Below are positions 8,356-19,387 of a stretch of DNA of 64,000 nt, piece by piece; position 1 is the first letter of the stretch, and every line of letters starts with the position of its first letter. The position numbers and the translations under genes were made by a program. Origin of the DNA: Roseateles sp. (GTDB lineage: Bacteria; Pseudomonadota; Gammaproteobacteria; Burkholderiales; Burkholderiaceae_C); contig JAFALK010000069.1 of assembly GCA_019234295.1 (NCBI GenBank), positions 110,966 through 174,965 on the forward strand. Direction: 5' to 3'. Under the pieces are notes generated by a model. That model was not told the DNA's origin and ran no database searches. It saw only the letters and a program-made list of their open reading frames with translations.

Positions 8356-9963
8356 ATGGCTCAGTTGCAGAGCAAGCTCAATCCGCGCAGCGCGGAGTTC
8401 AAGGCCCATGCCGAGGCCATGCACAGCCTGGTCTCAGACCTGAACACCAGGCTCGAAAAGATTGCCGAAGGCGGCGGCGAGGCGGCGCGCGCCAAGCACG
8501 TGGCCCGCGGCAAGCTGCTGCCGCGCGAGCGCGTGGAGATGCTGCTCGATCCGGGTACGCCCTTTCTGGAGATCGCGCCGCTGGCCGCACTCAATATGTA
8601 CGACAACGCCGCCCCCGGCGCCGGCGTGATTGCCGGGATCGGCCGCGTGCAAGGCATCGAATGCGTCGTCGTCTGCAACGATGCCACGGTCAAGGGCGGC
8701 ACCTACTACCCCATGACGGTCAAGAAGCACCTGCGCGCCCAGGAAATCGCGCAGCAAAACCGCCTGCCCTGCATCTACCTCGTGGACTCTGGCGGCGCCA
8801 ATCTGCCGAACCAGGACGAGGTCTTCCCCGATCGCGACCACTTCGGTCGCATCTTTTTCAACCAGGCCAATCTCAGCGCCGCGGGCATTCCGCAGATTGC
8901 CGTGGTCATGGGCTCTTGCACGGCGGGCGGCGCCTACGTGCCGGCGATGAGCGACGAGACCATCATCGTCAAGAACCAGGGCACCATCTTCCTGGGTGGC
9001 CCGCCGCTGGTGAAGGCGGCCACGGGTGAGGTGGTGACGGCCGAGGACCTGGGCGGTGGCGACGTGCACACGCGCCTCTCGGGCGTGGCCGACCACCTGG
9101 CGGAGGACGACACCCACGCGCTGGCCCTGGTCCGACAGGCCGTCTCCCGCATCAACTGGGAGAAGCAGGGCCGTCTGGCATTGCGCTCCCCGCGTGCGCC
9201 GGCCTTTGATCCGACCGAATTGCACGGCGTGATCCCCACCGACACGCGCAAGCCCTTCGATGTCCGTGAGGTCATCGCCCGCATCGTCGACGGCTCAGAA
9301 TTCGACGAATTCAAGGCCCGCTACGGCAACACCCTGGTCTGCGGCTTCGCTCATATCGAGGGCATGCCAGTGGGCATCGTCGCCAACAACGGCATCCTCT
9401 TCGCAGAGAGCGCCAACAAGGGCGCGCACTTCATCGAGCTGTGCTGCCAGCGCAAGGTGCCCCTGGTATTCCTGCAGAACATCACCGGCTTCATGGTGGG
9501 CCGCAAGTATGAGAACGAGGGCATCGCCCGCGCCGGCGCCAAGATGGTGACGGCGGTGGCCTGTGCCCAGGTGCCCAAGTTCACCGTCATCATCGGTGGC
9601 TCCTTCGGCGCCGGCAATTACGGCATGTGCGGCCGCGCCTACTCGCCCCGCATGCTTTGGATGTGGCCCAACGCGCGCATCAGCGTGATGGGTGGCGAGC
9701 AAGCAGCCAGCGTGCTGGCCACGGTCAAGCGCGATGGCATCGAAGCCAAGGGCGGGGCCTGGAGCGCCGAGGAAGAAGAAGCCTTCAAGGCGCCAATCCG
9801 CCAGCAGTACGAGGATCAGGGCCATCCGTATTACGCCAGCGCCAGGCTGTGGGACGACGGCGTGATCGACCCGGCCGACACGCGCCGCGTGCTGGCCTTG
9901 GGCCTGTCGGCGGCGCTCAATGCCGAGATTGCGGAAACGCGGTTTGGCGTATTTCGGATGTAG
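8356..9963 (+). CDS. mccB: Methylcrotonyl-CoA carboxylase, carboxyltransferase (beta) subunit
   Basis: At 535 residues this has the length of the MCC beta subunit (LiuB). It transfers CO2 from carboxybiotin to 3-methylcrotonyl-CoA in leucine degradation. The N-terminal carboxyltransferase half has [16 protein letters not shown] and the C-terminal half has [20 protein letters not shown], both characteristic of MCC rather than propionyl- or acetyl-CoA carboxylases. GAGGAG lies five bases before the ATG; in-frame codons upstream have no such site. Its biotin-carrying partner mccA is 6.4 kb downstream, separated by vapBC, liuC, a DUF4126 gene and four biotin genes. Confidence 0.95.
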   Translation: MAQLQSKLNPRSAEFKAHAEAMHSLVSDLNTRLEKIAEGGGEAARAKHVARGKLLPRERVEMLLDPGTPFLEIAPLAALNMYDNAAPGAGVIAGIGRVQGIECVVVCNDATVKGGTYYPMTVKKHLRAQEIAQQNRLPCIYLVDSGGANLPNQDEVFPDRDHFGRIFFNQANLSAAGIPQIAVVMGSCTAGGAYVPAMSDETIIVKNQGTIFLGGPPLVKAATGEVVTAEDLGGGDVHTRLSGVADHLAEDDTHALALVRQAVSRINWEKQGRLALRSPRAPAFDPTELHGVIPTDTRKPFDVREVIARIVDGSEFDEFKARYGNTLVCGFAHIEGMPVGIVANNGILFAESANKGAHFIELCCQRKVPLVFLQNITGFMVGRKYENEGIARAGAKMVTAVACAQVPKFTVIIGGSFGAGNYGMCGRAYSPRMLWMWPNARISVMGGEQAASVLATVKRDGIEAKGGAWSAEEEEAFKAPIRQQYEDQGHPYYASARLWDDGVIDPADTRRVLALGLSAALNAEIAETRFGVFRM

Positions 9964-9966
9964 AGT

Positions 9967-9992
9967 GTGTATAAATTGTTAACTTGATACAC
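9967..9992. promoter_or_regulatory. vapBC promoter/operator dyad
   Basis: GTGTAT, fourteen bases, ATACAC is a perfect inverted repeat in an AT-rich stretch directly after the mccB stop and just before the vapB ATG. It overlaps a TATAAA -10-like element at 9970-9975. VapB-VapC complexes normally repress from such a dyad; here it also separates the toxin unit from the surrounding operon. Confidence 0.6.
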
Positions 9993-9995
9993 ATC

Positions 9996-10391
9996 ATGCG
10001 CACCAACATCGAGATCGACGACCAGTTGATGTCCGAAGTCATGGCCGGCGGCGCCTTCAAGACCAAGAAGGAGGCCGTGGAGGCTGGGCTCGTGCTGCTC
10101 AAGCGCCAGGCTGCCATGCGCGAGCTCGCCAAGATGGGTGGTACGGTCAGCTGGGGTTGGCATGATGAAGAGCAGCTCGACGGCGGGCCCCACTGCAGCG
10201 TCGTCGAGCCGGTGCCGCTCACGCACCAAGTGCCGGAGGCCGCGACCCGCCTTGTGGTCACTAAGCCGGTGACGACCAAGCCGGCCACGACCACGCTGGC
10301 CACGACCAAGCCGGCGACGACCACGCTGGCCACGACCACGCCGGCCCCGATCAAGCCAGCCAGCGGAGTGAAGTCCCGTGCTCGTCGCTGA
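9996..10391 (+). CDS. vapB: VapB-type antitoxin with repeat-rich tail
   Basis: A 131-residue protein. The first ~60 residues (MRTNIEIDDQLMSEVM, then KTKKEAVEAGLVLLKRQAA) match the short VapB/DUF2191 antitoxins, whose usual total is 65-85 residues. About 50 further residues at the C-terminus are Thr/Pro/Lys/Ala repeats encoded by a 15-bp tandem array. The VapB C-terminus normally wraps the toxin, so the addition may alter neutralisation or simply be tolerated. The 3' end contains the vapC ribosome site and overlaps the vapC start by 14 bases, giving translational coupling. The array makes the length variable in principle. Confidence 0.85.
   Translation: MRTNIEIDDQLMSEVMAGGAFKTKKEAVEAGLVLLKRQAAMRELAKMGGTVSWGWHDEEQLDGGPHCSVVEPVPLTHQVPEAATRLVVTKPVTTKPATTTLATTKPATTTLATTTPAPIKPASGVKSRARR
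10257..10346. repeat. 15-bp minisatellite in vapB
   Basis: Six 15-base units in the vapB frame encode VTKPV, TTKPA, TTTLA, TTKPA, TTTLA and TTTPA. Units two and three together form a 30-base block (10272-10301) repeated with one change at 10302-10331. Copy changes keep the frame and leave the vapC start unaffected. Confidence 0.9.
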
Positions 10392-10788
10392 CAGCTGCGT
10401 CTGGACCGACCACTTCAGGGGCGTGGACAATCCTGCCCGACGGGCGCTTGTGAATGCATTGCTCGAGGGGCAGGTCTTGTTGCTCGTCCCCGATCTCGTG
10501 CTCATGGAGGTCATGCGCGGCTTTCGATTCGAGAGCGAGATGCGCCGCGCGCTCGCAGCCTTCGAGCGGCTTCCGATGGTGGAGCTCGGTGGCCATGACA
10601 ATGTGCTGCGTGCTGCAGACCACTGTCGCCAGCTGCGCCGTCTGGGGCACACCGTTCGCAGCCAGGTGGACGCGCTGCTCGCCAGCTGGTGCATTGCCCA
10701 GGACCACCTGCTGCTTCAGCGCGACCGCGATTTCGATCCCTATGCCCAGCACTTCGGGTTGAGGCTGTGGTCTGGCGCTGTCCATTGA
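10378..10788 (+). CDS. vapC: VapC-type PIN-domain toxin
   Basis: The 136-residue product has PIN-domain ribonuclease features: the first acidic residue in LVADSCVW at the N-terminus, a central Glu (LMEVMRGF), and the late pair in HLLLQRDRDFDPYAQ. VapC toxins cut tRNA or rRNA when VapB is degraded. It starts at GTG 10378, nine bases after GGAG, overlapping the vapB end by 14 bases. It stops ten bases before liuC, so read-through into the leucine/biotin block is likely. The acidic residues look intact, so the toxin is probably functional. Confidence 0.9.
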   Translation: MLVADSCVWTDHFRGVDNPARRALVNALLEGQVLLLVPDLVLMEVMRGFRFESEMRRALAAFERLPMVELGGHDNVLRAADHCRQLRRLGHTVRSQVDALLASWCIAQDHLLLQRDRDFDPYAQHFGLRLWSGAVH

Positions 10789-10798
10789 AGGAATGAAG

Positions 10799-11581
10799 AT
10801 GTACCAGCACCTCCGGATGGTTCGAGACGGCGATGTGGCCCGCGTGACGCTAAACCGCCCCGAAGTCCGCAATGCTTTCAACGAAGTCCTGATCGCCGAG
10901 CTCACGACGGCCTTCATGGAGCTCTCGCAAGACAAGTCCCTGCGTGCCATCGTGCTTGCCGCCGAAGGCAAGGCCTTCTGCGCTGGTGCCGACCTGAACT
11001 GGATGAAGGCCATGGCCGGCTATTCGTGGGAAGAGAACCATGCCGACGCCGGGCGCCTCGCCCAGATGCTCTGGACGATCTACAGCTGCCCCGTGCCCGT
11101 AATCGCGCGCGTGCAGGGCGATGCCTATGCGGGCGGCGTGGGTCTGGTCTCGGTGTGCGACATGGTCGTTGCGGCCGAGGCGGCGAACTTCTGCCTGTCC
11201 GAGGCCAAGCTCGGGCTGCTGCCGGCCACGATCGCGCCCTATGTGGTGCGAGCGCTCGGTGAGCAGGCGTCGCGCCGCCTCTTCGTCACGGCCGAGCGCT
11301 TCGGCGCTGCCGAGGCCCATCGGCTCGGCCTGGTGCACGAATGCGTGGCCGCCGAGACCCTCGACGCCAAGGTGGACGAGTTGCTCGCAAACTTGCTCGC
11401 CAACGGCCCCATGGCCGTGCGCGCCTGCAAGAAGCTTGTGCAGGACGTGGCCCACGCACCCATCACGCCCGAGCTGCGAGACGACACGGCGCGGCGCATC
11501 GCCGACATTCGCGCCAGCGACGAAGGCCGTGCCGGCGTGCGCAGCTTCCTCGACAAGGTCAAGGCTCCCTGGCTGTCATGA
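10799..11581 (+). CDS. liuC: Enoyl-CoA hydratase family, probable methylglutaconyl-CoA hydratase
   Basis: 260 residues of the crotonase fold. The oxyanion-hole stretches AFCAGADLNWMK and GDAYAGGVGLVSVCD and the catalytic Glu in FCLSEAKLGLLPATIAPYV match hydratases of leucine degradation, which turn 3-methylglutaconyl-CoA into HMG-CoA, the step between MCC and HMG-CoA lyase. Genes for both flanking steps are in the same block. I prefer the ATG at 10799 because AAGGA lies six bases before it; the ATG at 10793 directly abuts that site. It overlaps the DUF4126 gene in an ATGA. Confidence 0.88.
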   Translation: MYQHLRMVRDGDVARVTLNRPEVRNAFNEVLIAELTTAFMELSQDKSLRAIVLAAEGKAFCAGADLNWMKAMAGYSWEENHADAGRLAQMLWTIYSCPVPVIARVQGDAYAGGVGLVSVCDMVVAAEAANFCLSEAKLGLLPATIAPYVVRALGEQASRRLFVTAERFGAAEAHRLGLVHECVAAETLDAKVDELLANLLANGPMAVRACKKLVQDVAHAPITPELRDDTARRIADIRASDEGRAGVRSFLDKVKAPWLS

Positions 11582-12177
11582 AGGACATCGGCCTGCCCCA
11601 CCTGCTAGCCCTGGCCGCCGCGCTCGGCTGGGCCAGTGGCATGCGCCTCTACGCCACCGTCTTCATCGTCGGTATGGTCGGTCGCATGGGCTGGTTGCCG
11701 CTGCCCGCAGGCCTGGAGCTGCTCGCGCACAACGCGGTGCTGATCACGGCTGGCGTGTTGATGGTGATCGAGTTCCTGGCCGACAAGATCCCGATGATCG
11801 ATTCGCTGTGGGACACGGTACACACTCTGATCCGCATCCCCGCTGGCGCGGCCTTGGCCGCCGGCGTGCTCGGCACCGATTCGCAGACCTGGGGCGTCGT
11901 CGCCGCCTTGCTGGGCGGCACGCTGGCTGCCACCGCACATGCGGCCAAGACGGGCACTCGCGCTGCCGTCAATACCTCGCCCGAACCCTTCTCCAACATC
12001 GCTCTTTCTCTGGGCGGAGACCTGTTCGTGCCGGCGCTGCTCTGGCTCTCCTGGGCGCACCCTCTGGCCTTCGCCGTGTTGCTGGTGCTGTTGATTGCAT
12101 TGGCGGCACTGTTGATTCGCCTGACCTTTGGCTTCCTGCGTGGCCTGTTCCGGCGCGCCAGCGTTCAAACCGTATGA
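11578..12177 (+). CDS. DUF4126 family membrane protein
   Basis: A 199-residue hydrophobic protein with about five predicted membrane segments and an N-terminal GWASGMRLYATVFIVGM typical of DUF4126. Its role is unknown. It overlaps liuC at its start (ATGA) and bioA at its end (ATGA), so it is translated as part of the leucine/biotin block. A transport or membrane role linked to biotin or its precursor is conceivable but has no support in the sequence itself. Confidence 0.85.
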   Translation: MKDIGLPHLLALAAALGWASGMRLYATVFIVGMVGRMGWLPLPAGLELLAHNAVLITAGVLMVIEFLADKIPMIDSLWDTVHTLIRIPAGAALAAGVLGTDSQTWGVVAALLGGTLAATAHAAKTGTRAAVNTSPEPFSNIALSLGGDLFVPALLWLSWAHPLAFAVLLVLLIALAALLIRLTFGFLRGLFRRASVQTV

Positions 12178-13446
12178 CCGATCTTTCCAAGCGCAGCCTC
12201 GCTGCCGTCTGGCACCCCTGCACGCAGATGGCGCGCGCCGCCGTGCTGCCGCCGCTGGCCATCGCGCGCGGCGAGGGTGCGTGGCTCCATGACGTCGAGG
12301 GGCGGCGTTACTTCGATGCCAACAGTTCCTGGTGGGTCAACCTCTTCGGCCACGCGGATGCGCAGCTGAACGCCGCCATCAAGCAGCAGCTCGACACGCT
12401 GCCTCACGTGATGCTGGCCGGCTGCACCCACGAACCCGCCGTGCGCCTGGCCGAGCGGCTGAGCGCGCGCACCGGCGCCGCCCTGGGCCACTGCTTCTTC
12501 GCTAGCGACGGCGCCAGCGCCGTGGAGATCGCGCTCAAGCAGAGCTTTCACAGCTGGCGCAACCGCGGTATGGAGCTCAAGCGCGAGTTCGTCTGCCTGA
12601 AGAACGGCTATCACGGCGAGACCATCGGCGCATTGGCTGTGACCGACGTCCAGATCTTTCGCGACGCCTACGACCCGCTGCTCATGCGCGCCCACATCGT
12701 GCAATCGCCCGACTCGCGCCTGGGCAATGAGGCCCAGGCGCTGGCAGCCATGCGCGCACTGCTCGAGTCCAGGCACGGCTGCATCGCTGCCGTCATCGCC
12801 GAGCCGCTGATCCAGGGTGCGGCGGGCATGGTCATGCACTCGCCGGCCTACCTGAAGTCCTTGCGCGAGCTGACGCGTGAGTTTGACGTACACCTGATTG
12901 CCGACGAGATCGCGGTTGGATGTGGGCGCACCGGCACTTTCTTCGCCTGGGAGCAGACCGGAGCGGACTGGCCCGACTTCATCACCCTCAGCAAGGGAAT
13001 CACCGGTGGGACGCTGCCGCTTTCGCTTGTGCTGACGACCGAGGCCGTCTACCAGTGCTTCTGGAGCGAAGACGTTGCCCGCGGCTTTCTGCATTCGCAC
13101 AGCTACACGGGCAACGCGCTGGCCTGCGCGGCCGCCAATGCCGTGCTGGACCGCTTCGATGCCGGCCTTCTGGCGCAGATCGGCAAGCAGGCGGCATGGC
13201 TGGGTCAGGCTTTCGAGCCCCTGGCGCGGGATAATCGCATCCGCCATTTCCGCCAGCACGGTATGGTCCTGGCCTTCGACATGGCCCAGCCCGGCGAACG
13301 CTTCGCCGAACGTTTCCACCTCGCGGCGCGTCGGCACGAGTTGCTGATCCGCCCCATCGGAGGCACGGTCTACCTGATGCCCCCTTACCTGATCGACGCC
13401 GAAACCGCGCAATGGCTGGCCCACGCGGTGACGGCCACCTTCCAAG

Positions 13447-13457
<11 letters not shown>
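12174..13457 (+). CDS. bioA: Adenosylmethionine-8-amino-7-oxononanoate aminotransferase
   Basis: A 427-residue PLP-dependent class III aminotransferase for the third of the four late biotin steps (KAPA to DAPA, with SAM as amino donor). Seen: WHPCTQM at the N-terminus, [11 protein letters not shown], the PLP region [30 protein letters not shown], the Asp region [14 protein letters not shown], and the Schiff-base Lys in [13 protein letters not shown], all BioA signatures. The ATG at 12174 overlaps the DUF4126 stop; its own end overlaps bioF by 11 bases. No BirA-like regulatory site is apparent upstream. Confidence 0.97.
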
Positions 13458-16333
<2,876 letters not shown>

Positions 16334-16364
16334 GTCGCCCTTCAGAGGCGGCGAGGAGACCACG

Positions 16365-18389
16365 ATGTTCAAGAAGATCCTGATCGCCAATCGTGGCGAG
16401 ATTGCCTGCCGCGTCGCGGCCACCGCCCGCCGAATGGGTGTGAAGACCGTCGCCGTGTATTCCGACGCCGACGCCCGGGCCCGCCACGTCCGGGCCTGCG
16501 ACGAGGCCGTGCACATCGGCGGCTCCGCGCCCAAGGATTCCTACCTGCAATGGCAGCGCATCCTCGACGCCGCCAAGGCCTGCGGTGCCCAGGCCGTACA
16601 TCCCGGTTACGGCTTCCTCTCTGAGAACGATGACTTCGCCCAGGCCTGCGCCGACGCCGGGCTGATCTTCATCGGCCCGCCGCCCTCGGCCATCAAGGCC
16701 ATGGGCCTCAAGGCCGAATCCAAGCGCTTGATGGAGGCCGCCCAGGTCCCGCTGGTGCCCGGCTATCACGGTGCCGATCAAGATCCGGCCTTGCTCAAGC
16801 GCGAAGCCGAGCGCATCGGTTTCCCCGTGCTGATCAAGGCCAGCGCGGGCGGCGGCGGCAAGGGCATGCGCGCGGTCTATGCGCTCGATGAGTTCGACGC
16901 GGCGCTGGCTTCTTGCAAGCGTGAGGCCATCAACAGCTTCGGCGACGACGCCGTGCTGGTCGAGCGTTATGTGCAAAAGCCACGCCACATCGAGATCCAG
17001 GTCTTCGGCGACGCGCACGGCGACTGCGTCTACCTCTTCGAGCGCGACTGCTCGGTGCAGCGCCGCCACCAGAAGGTGCTCGAGGAGGCGCCCGCGCCGG
17101 GCATGACGCCCGAGCGCCGCGCCCAGATGGGCGAGGCCGCGGTGGCCGCGGCCAAGGCCGTGGGCTACCAGGGCGCGGGCACGGTGGAATTCATTGCCGA
17201 GCAGGACGGCCGCTTCTATTTCATGGAAATGAACACGCGGCTGCAGGTCGAGCATCCGGTCACGGAGGCGATCACGGGCCTGGACCTTGTCGAGTGGCAA
17301 CTGCGCGTGGCCTGCGGCGAGCCGCTGCCGCTCAAGCAGGCCGAGCTGACGTTCAAGGGCCATGCGATCGAGGCCCGTATCTGCGCGGAGAACCCCGAAG
17401 GAGGCTTCCTGCCCGCCACGGGCACGCTGAGCGTGGCGCGCTGGCCCGAGCACGTGGCCTTCCGCCGCAACGCCGATGCCGAGCGCTTCCACGAGGCAGC
17501 GCCCGTGCGGCTCGATGCCGGCGTGGGCGAGGGTGACGCCATCTCGCCGTTCTACGACTCGATGATCGCCAAGCTCATCGTCTGGGGCGAGGACCGCGCC
17601 CAGGCGTTGGCCCGCCTCGATGCGGCGCTGCGTGACACGCACATCGTTGGCCTGCACACCAACGTCGCCTTCTTGCGCCGCTGCGCGGCCACGCGCTCGT
17701 TTGCCGAGGCCGACCTGGACACGGCCCTGATCGAGCGCGAGAGAACCGCGCTGTTCGGCGCGGATGGCAAGGTGGGGGGGCTGCCGCTCGAAGTGGCCGC
17801 CGCGGCCGTCGTCGCCCACGCGCTTGCCGAAGAGGCGTTGAGCGAGAGCGCCGACCCGTGGAGCCGCCGAGACGGCTGGCGCCTCTTCGGCGCGGCCCGC
17901 CGCCGCTTCGAGCTGGACATCGACGGCACCCACCACCGTGTGCTGCTGGCCCGCCACCATGCGGGCGGCATGAGCCTGGCCGTCGGCGACTGCGGCATTG
18001 CCTTCGCCGTGGAGTCGACCGGCACTGAAAACCACATCCTTCACCTCGACGGCGTGGCAACGCGCGTGCAGACCTACAAGGTCGGCGAGCAGGTGGCCGT
18101 CTTCGGCCCGCGGGGCTCGGTGCTGGTCACCGAGGTCGACGTGATCGCCCACGCGGGCGAGGCCGGCGGCGCCGTGGGGCGGCTCACCGCGCCCATGCCC
18201 GGCAAGATGGTGGCCTTCCTCGCCCAGCCCGGCGACAAGGTCGCCAAGGGCCAGGCGTTGGCGGTGATGGAGGCCATGAAGATGGAGCACACGATCAATG
18301 CGCCGCGCGACGGCGTGGTGGCCGAACTGCTGTTCGCCATCGGCGACCAGGTGGGCGATGGTGCCGAGTTGCTGCGCCTGGAGGCTTGA
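16365..18389 (+). CDS. mccA: Methylcrotonyl-CoA carboxylase, biotin-containing (alpha) subunit
   Basis: 674 residues, the length of MCC alpha (LiuD). The biotin carboxylase part occupies about 1-450, with the ATP-grasp loop KASAGGGGKGM and EMNTRLQVEHPVTEAITG. A linker domain follows, then a C-terminal biotinyl domain whose EAMKMEH holds the Lys that is biotinylated. The Pro/Ala linker of acetyl-CoA carboxylase is absent. It follows bioB by 31 bases and precedes HMG-CoA lyase by two, so the biotin-accepting subunit is made directly after the biotin genes. Confidence 0.94.
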   Translation: MFKKILIANRGEIACRVAATARRMGVKTVAVYSDADARARHVRACDEAVHIGGSAPKDSYLQWQRILDAAKACGAQAVHPGYGFLSENDDFAQACADAGLIFIGPPPSAIKAMGLKAESKRLMEAAQVPLVPGYHGADQDPALLKREAERIGFPVLIKASAGGGGKGMRAVYALDEFDAALASCKREAINSFGDDAVLVERYVQKPRHIEIQVFGDAHGDCVYLFERDCSVQRRHQKVLEEAPAPGMTPERRAQMGEAAVAAAKAVGYQGAGTVEFIAEQDGRFYFMEMNTRLQVEHPVTEAITGLDLVEWQLRVACGEPLPLKQAELTFKGHAIEARICAENPEGGFLPATGTLSVARWPEHVAFRRNADAERFHEAAPVRLDAGVGEGDAISPFYDSMIAKLIVWGEDRAQALARLDAALRDTHIVGLHTNVAFLRRCAATRSFAEADLDTALIERERTALFGADGKVGGLPLEVAAAAVVAHALAEEALSESADPWSRRDGWRLFGAARRRFELDIDGTHHRVLLARHHAGGMSLAVGDCGIAFAVESTGTENHILHLDGVATRVQTYKVGEQVAVFGPRGSVLVTEVDVIAHAGEAGGAVGRLTAPMPGKMVAFLAQPGDKVAKGQALAVMEAMKMEHTINAPRDGVVAELLFAIGDQVGDGAELLRLEA

Positions 18390-18391
18390 TC

Positions 18392-19297
18392 ATGTCGCTT
18401 CCCACCCAAGTCTCCATCGTCGATGTCGGTCCCCGCGATGGCCTGCAGAACGAGAAGCAGCTTGTTTCCGTGGACGACAAGGCCCGGCTCGTGCATCTGC
18501 TGCACGAGGCCGGCCTCAAGGAGATTGAGGTCACCAGCTTCGTCAGCCCCAAGTGGGTGCCGCAGATGGGCGACAACGCGGCCGTGATGGCGGCGATCGA
18601 GCGACGCGCTGACGTGCGCTACTCGGTGCTCACGCCGAACATGAAGGGCTTCGAGGCGGCGCTGGCCACGGCGCCGCAGGAGATCGTCGTCTTCGCCGCC
18701 GCCAGCGAGGCCTTCAGCCAGAAGAACATCAACTGCTCGATCGCCGAGAGCATCGAGCGCTTCGCCCCCGTGGTGCAGGCCGCGCATGCCGCCGGCATGC
18801 GGGTGCGCGCGGCTCTGTCTTGCTGCCTGGGCTGCCCTTACCAGGGCGAGGTCACGCCCGACGAGGTCGAGCGCGTGGTGAAGCTGCTCAAGGACGTGGG
18901 CGTCGACCACATGAGCATCGCCGACACCATCGGCGTGGGCACGCCGCGCCGCACGCAGGCGGTGATGGAGCGCGCGCTCAGGCATTTCCCGCTGCACGAG
19001 GTCAGCGGCCATTTCCACGACACCTACGGCCAGTCACTCGCCAACATCTATGCGAGCCTGGAGCTCGGCATCCACCGCTTCGACGCCAGCGTCTCGGGGC
19101 TCGGAGGTTGCCCTTACGCCAAGGGCGCCACTGGCAACGTGGCGACCGAAGACGTGGTCTTCATGCTCGACGGGCTGGGCATCGAGACGGGCATCGAGCT
19201 GGACAAGCTCGTGGACGCCGGCGTCTTCATCTCGGGCGTGCTGGGCCGCTCGCCGGTCTCGCGTGTTGCGAGGGCGCTGCTCGCCAAGCGCGGCTGA
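18392..19297 (+). CDS. hmgL: Hydroxymethylglutaryl-CoA lyase
   Basis: A 301-residue TIM-barrel lyase cleaving HMG-CoA to acetyl-CoA and acetoacetate, the last step of leucine degradation (LiuE/MvaB). DVGPRDGLQNE near the N-terminus binds metal and substrate; GCPYAKGATGNVATEDVVFM near the C-terminus is the family signature with the catalytic loop Cys. The ATG at 18392 has GGAGG seven bases upstream; the TTG at 18386 is less likely. It is the last gene of the co-directional block; isovaleryl-CoA dehydrogenase (liuA) is not in the window. Confidence 0.96.
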   Translation: MSLPTQVSIVDVGPRDGLQNEKQLVSVDDKARLVHLLHEAGLKEIEVTSFVSPKWVPQMGDNAAVMAAIERRADVRYSVLTPNMKGFEAALATAPQEIVVFAAASEAFSQKNINCSIAESIERFAPVVQAAHAAGMRVRAALSCCLGCPYQGEVTPDEVERVVKLLKDVGVDHMSIADTIGVGTPRRTQAVMERALRHFPLHEVSGHFHDTYGQSLANIYASLELGIHRFDASVSGLGGCPYAKGATGNVATEDVVFMLDGLGIETGIELDKLVDAGVFISGVLGRSPVSRVARALLAKRG

Positions 19298-19321
19298 GTT
19301 CTACCGCCTTATGATCCGCCG

Positions 19322-19335
19322 CGATCACATGATCG
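19322..19335. promoter_or_regulatory. Palindrome between hmgL and the GH43-like gene
   Basis: CGATCA-CA-TGATCG is a perfect dyad in the 90-bp gap. With one bulge the pairing extends outward (CCGCC with GGCGG). It could be an operator for the downstream gene or an RNA hairpin ending the hmgL message; there is no U-run, so I do not choose. Confidence 0.35.
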
Positions 19336-19387
19336 GGCGGCTCGGGGGGCGGGAGATGATCTTGGAGAGTCTGCGAGGGGCCTCTTG

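Noticed and set aside
10257..10346. CRISPR-like array
   Set aside because: The 15-bp units are contiguous and in frame with vapB; there are no spacers and no cas genes.
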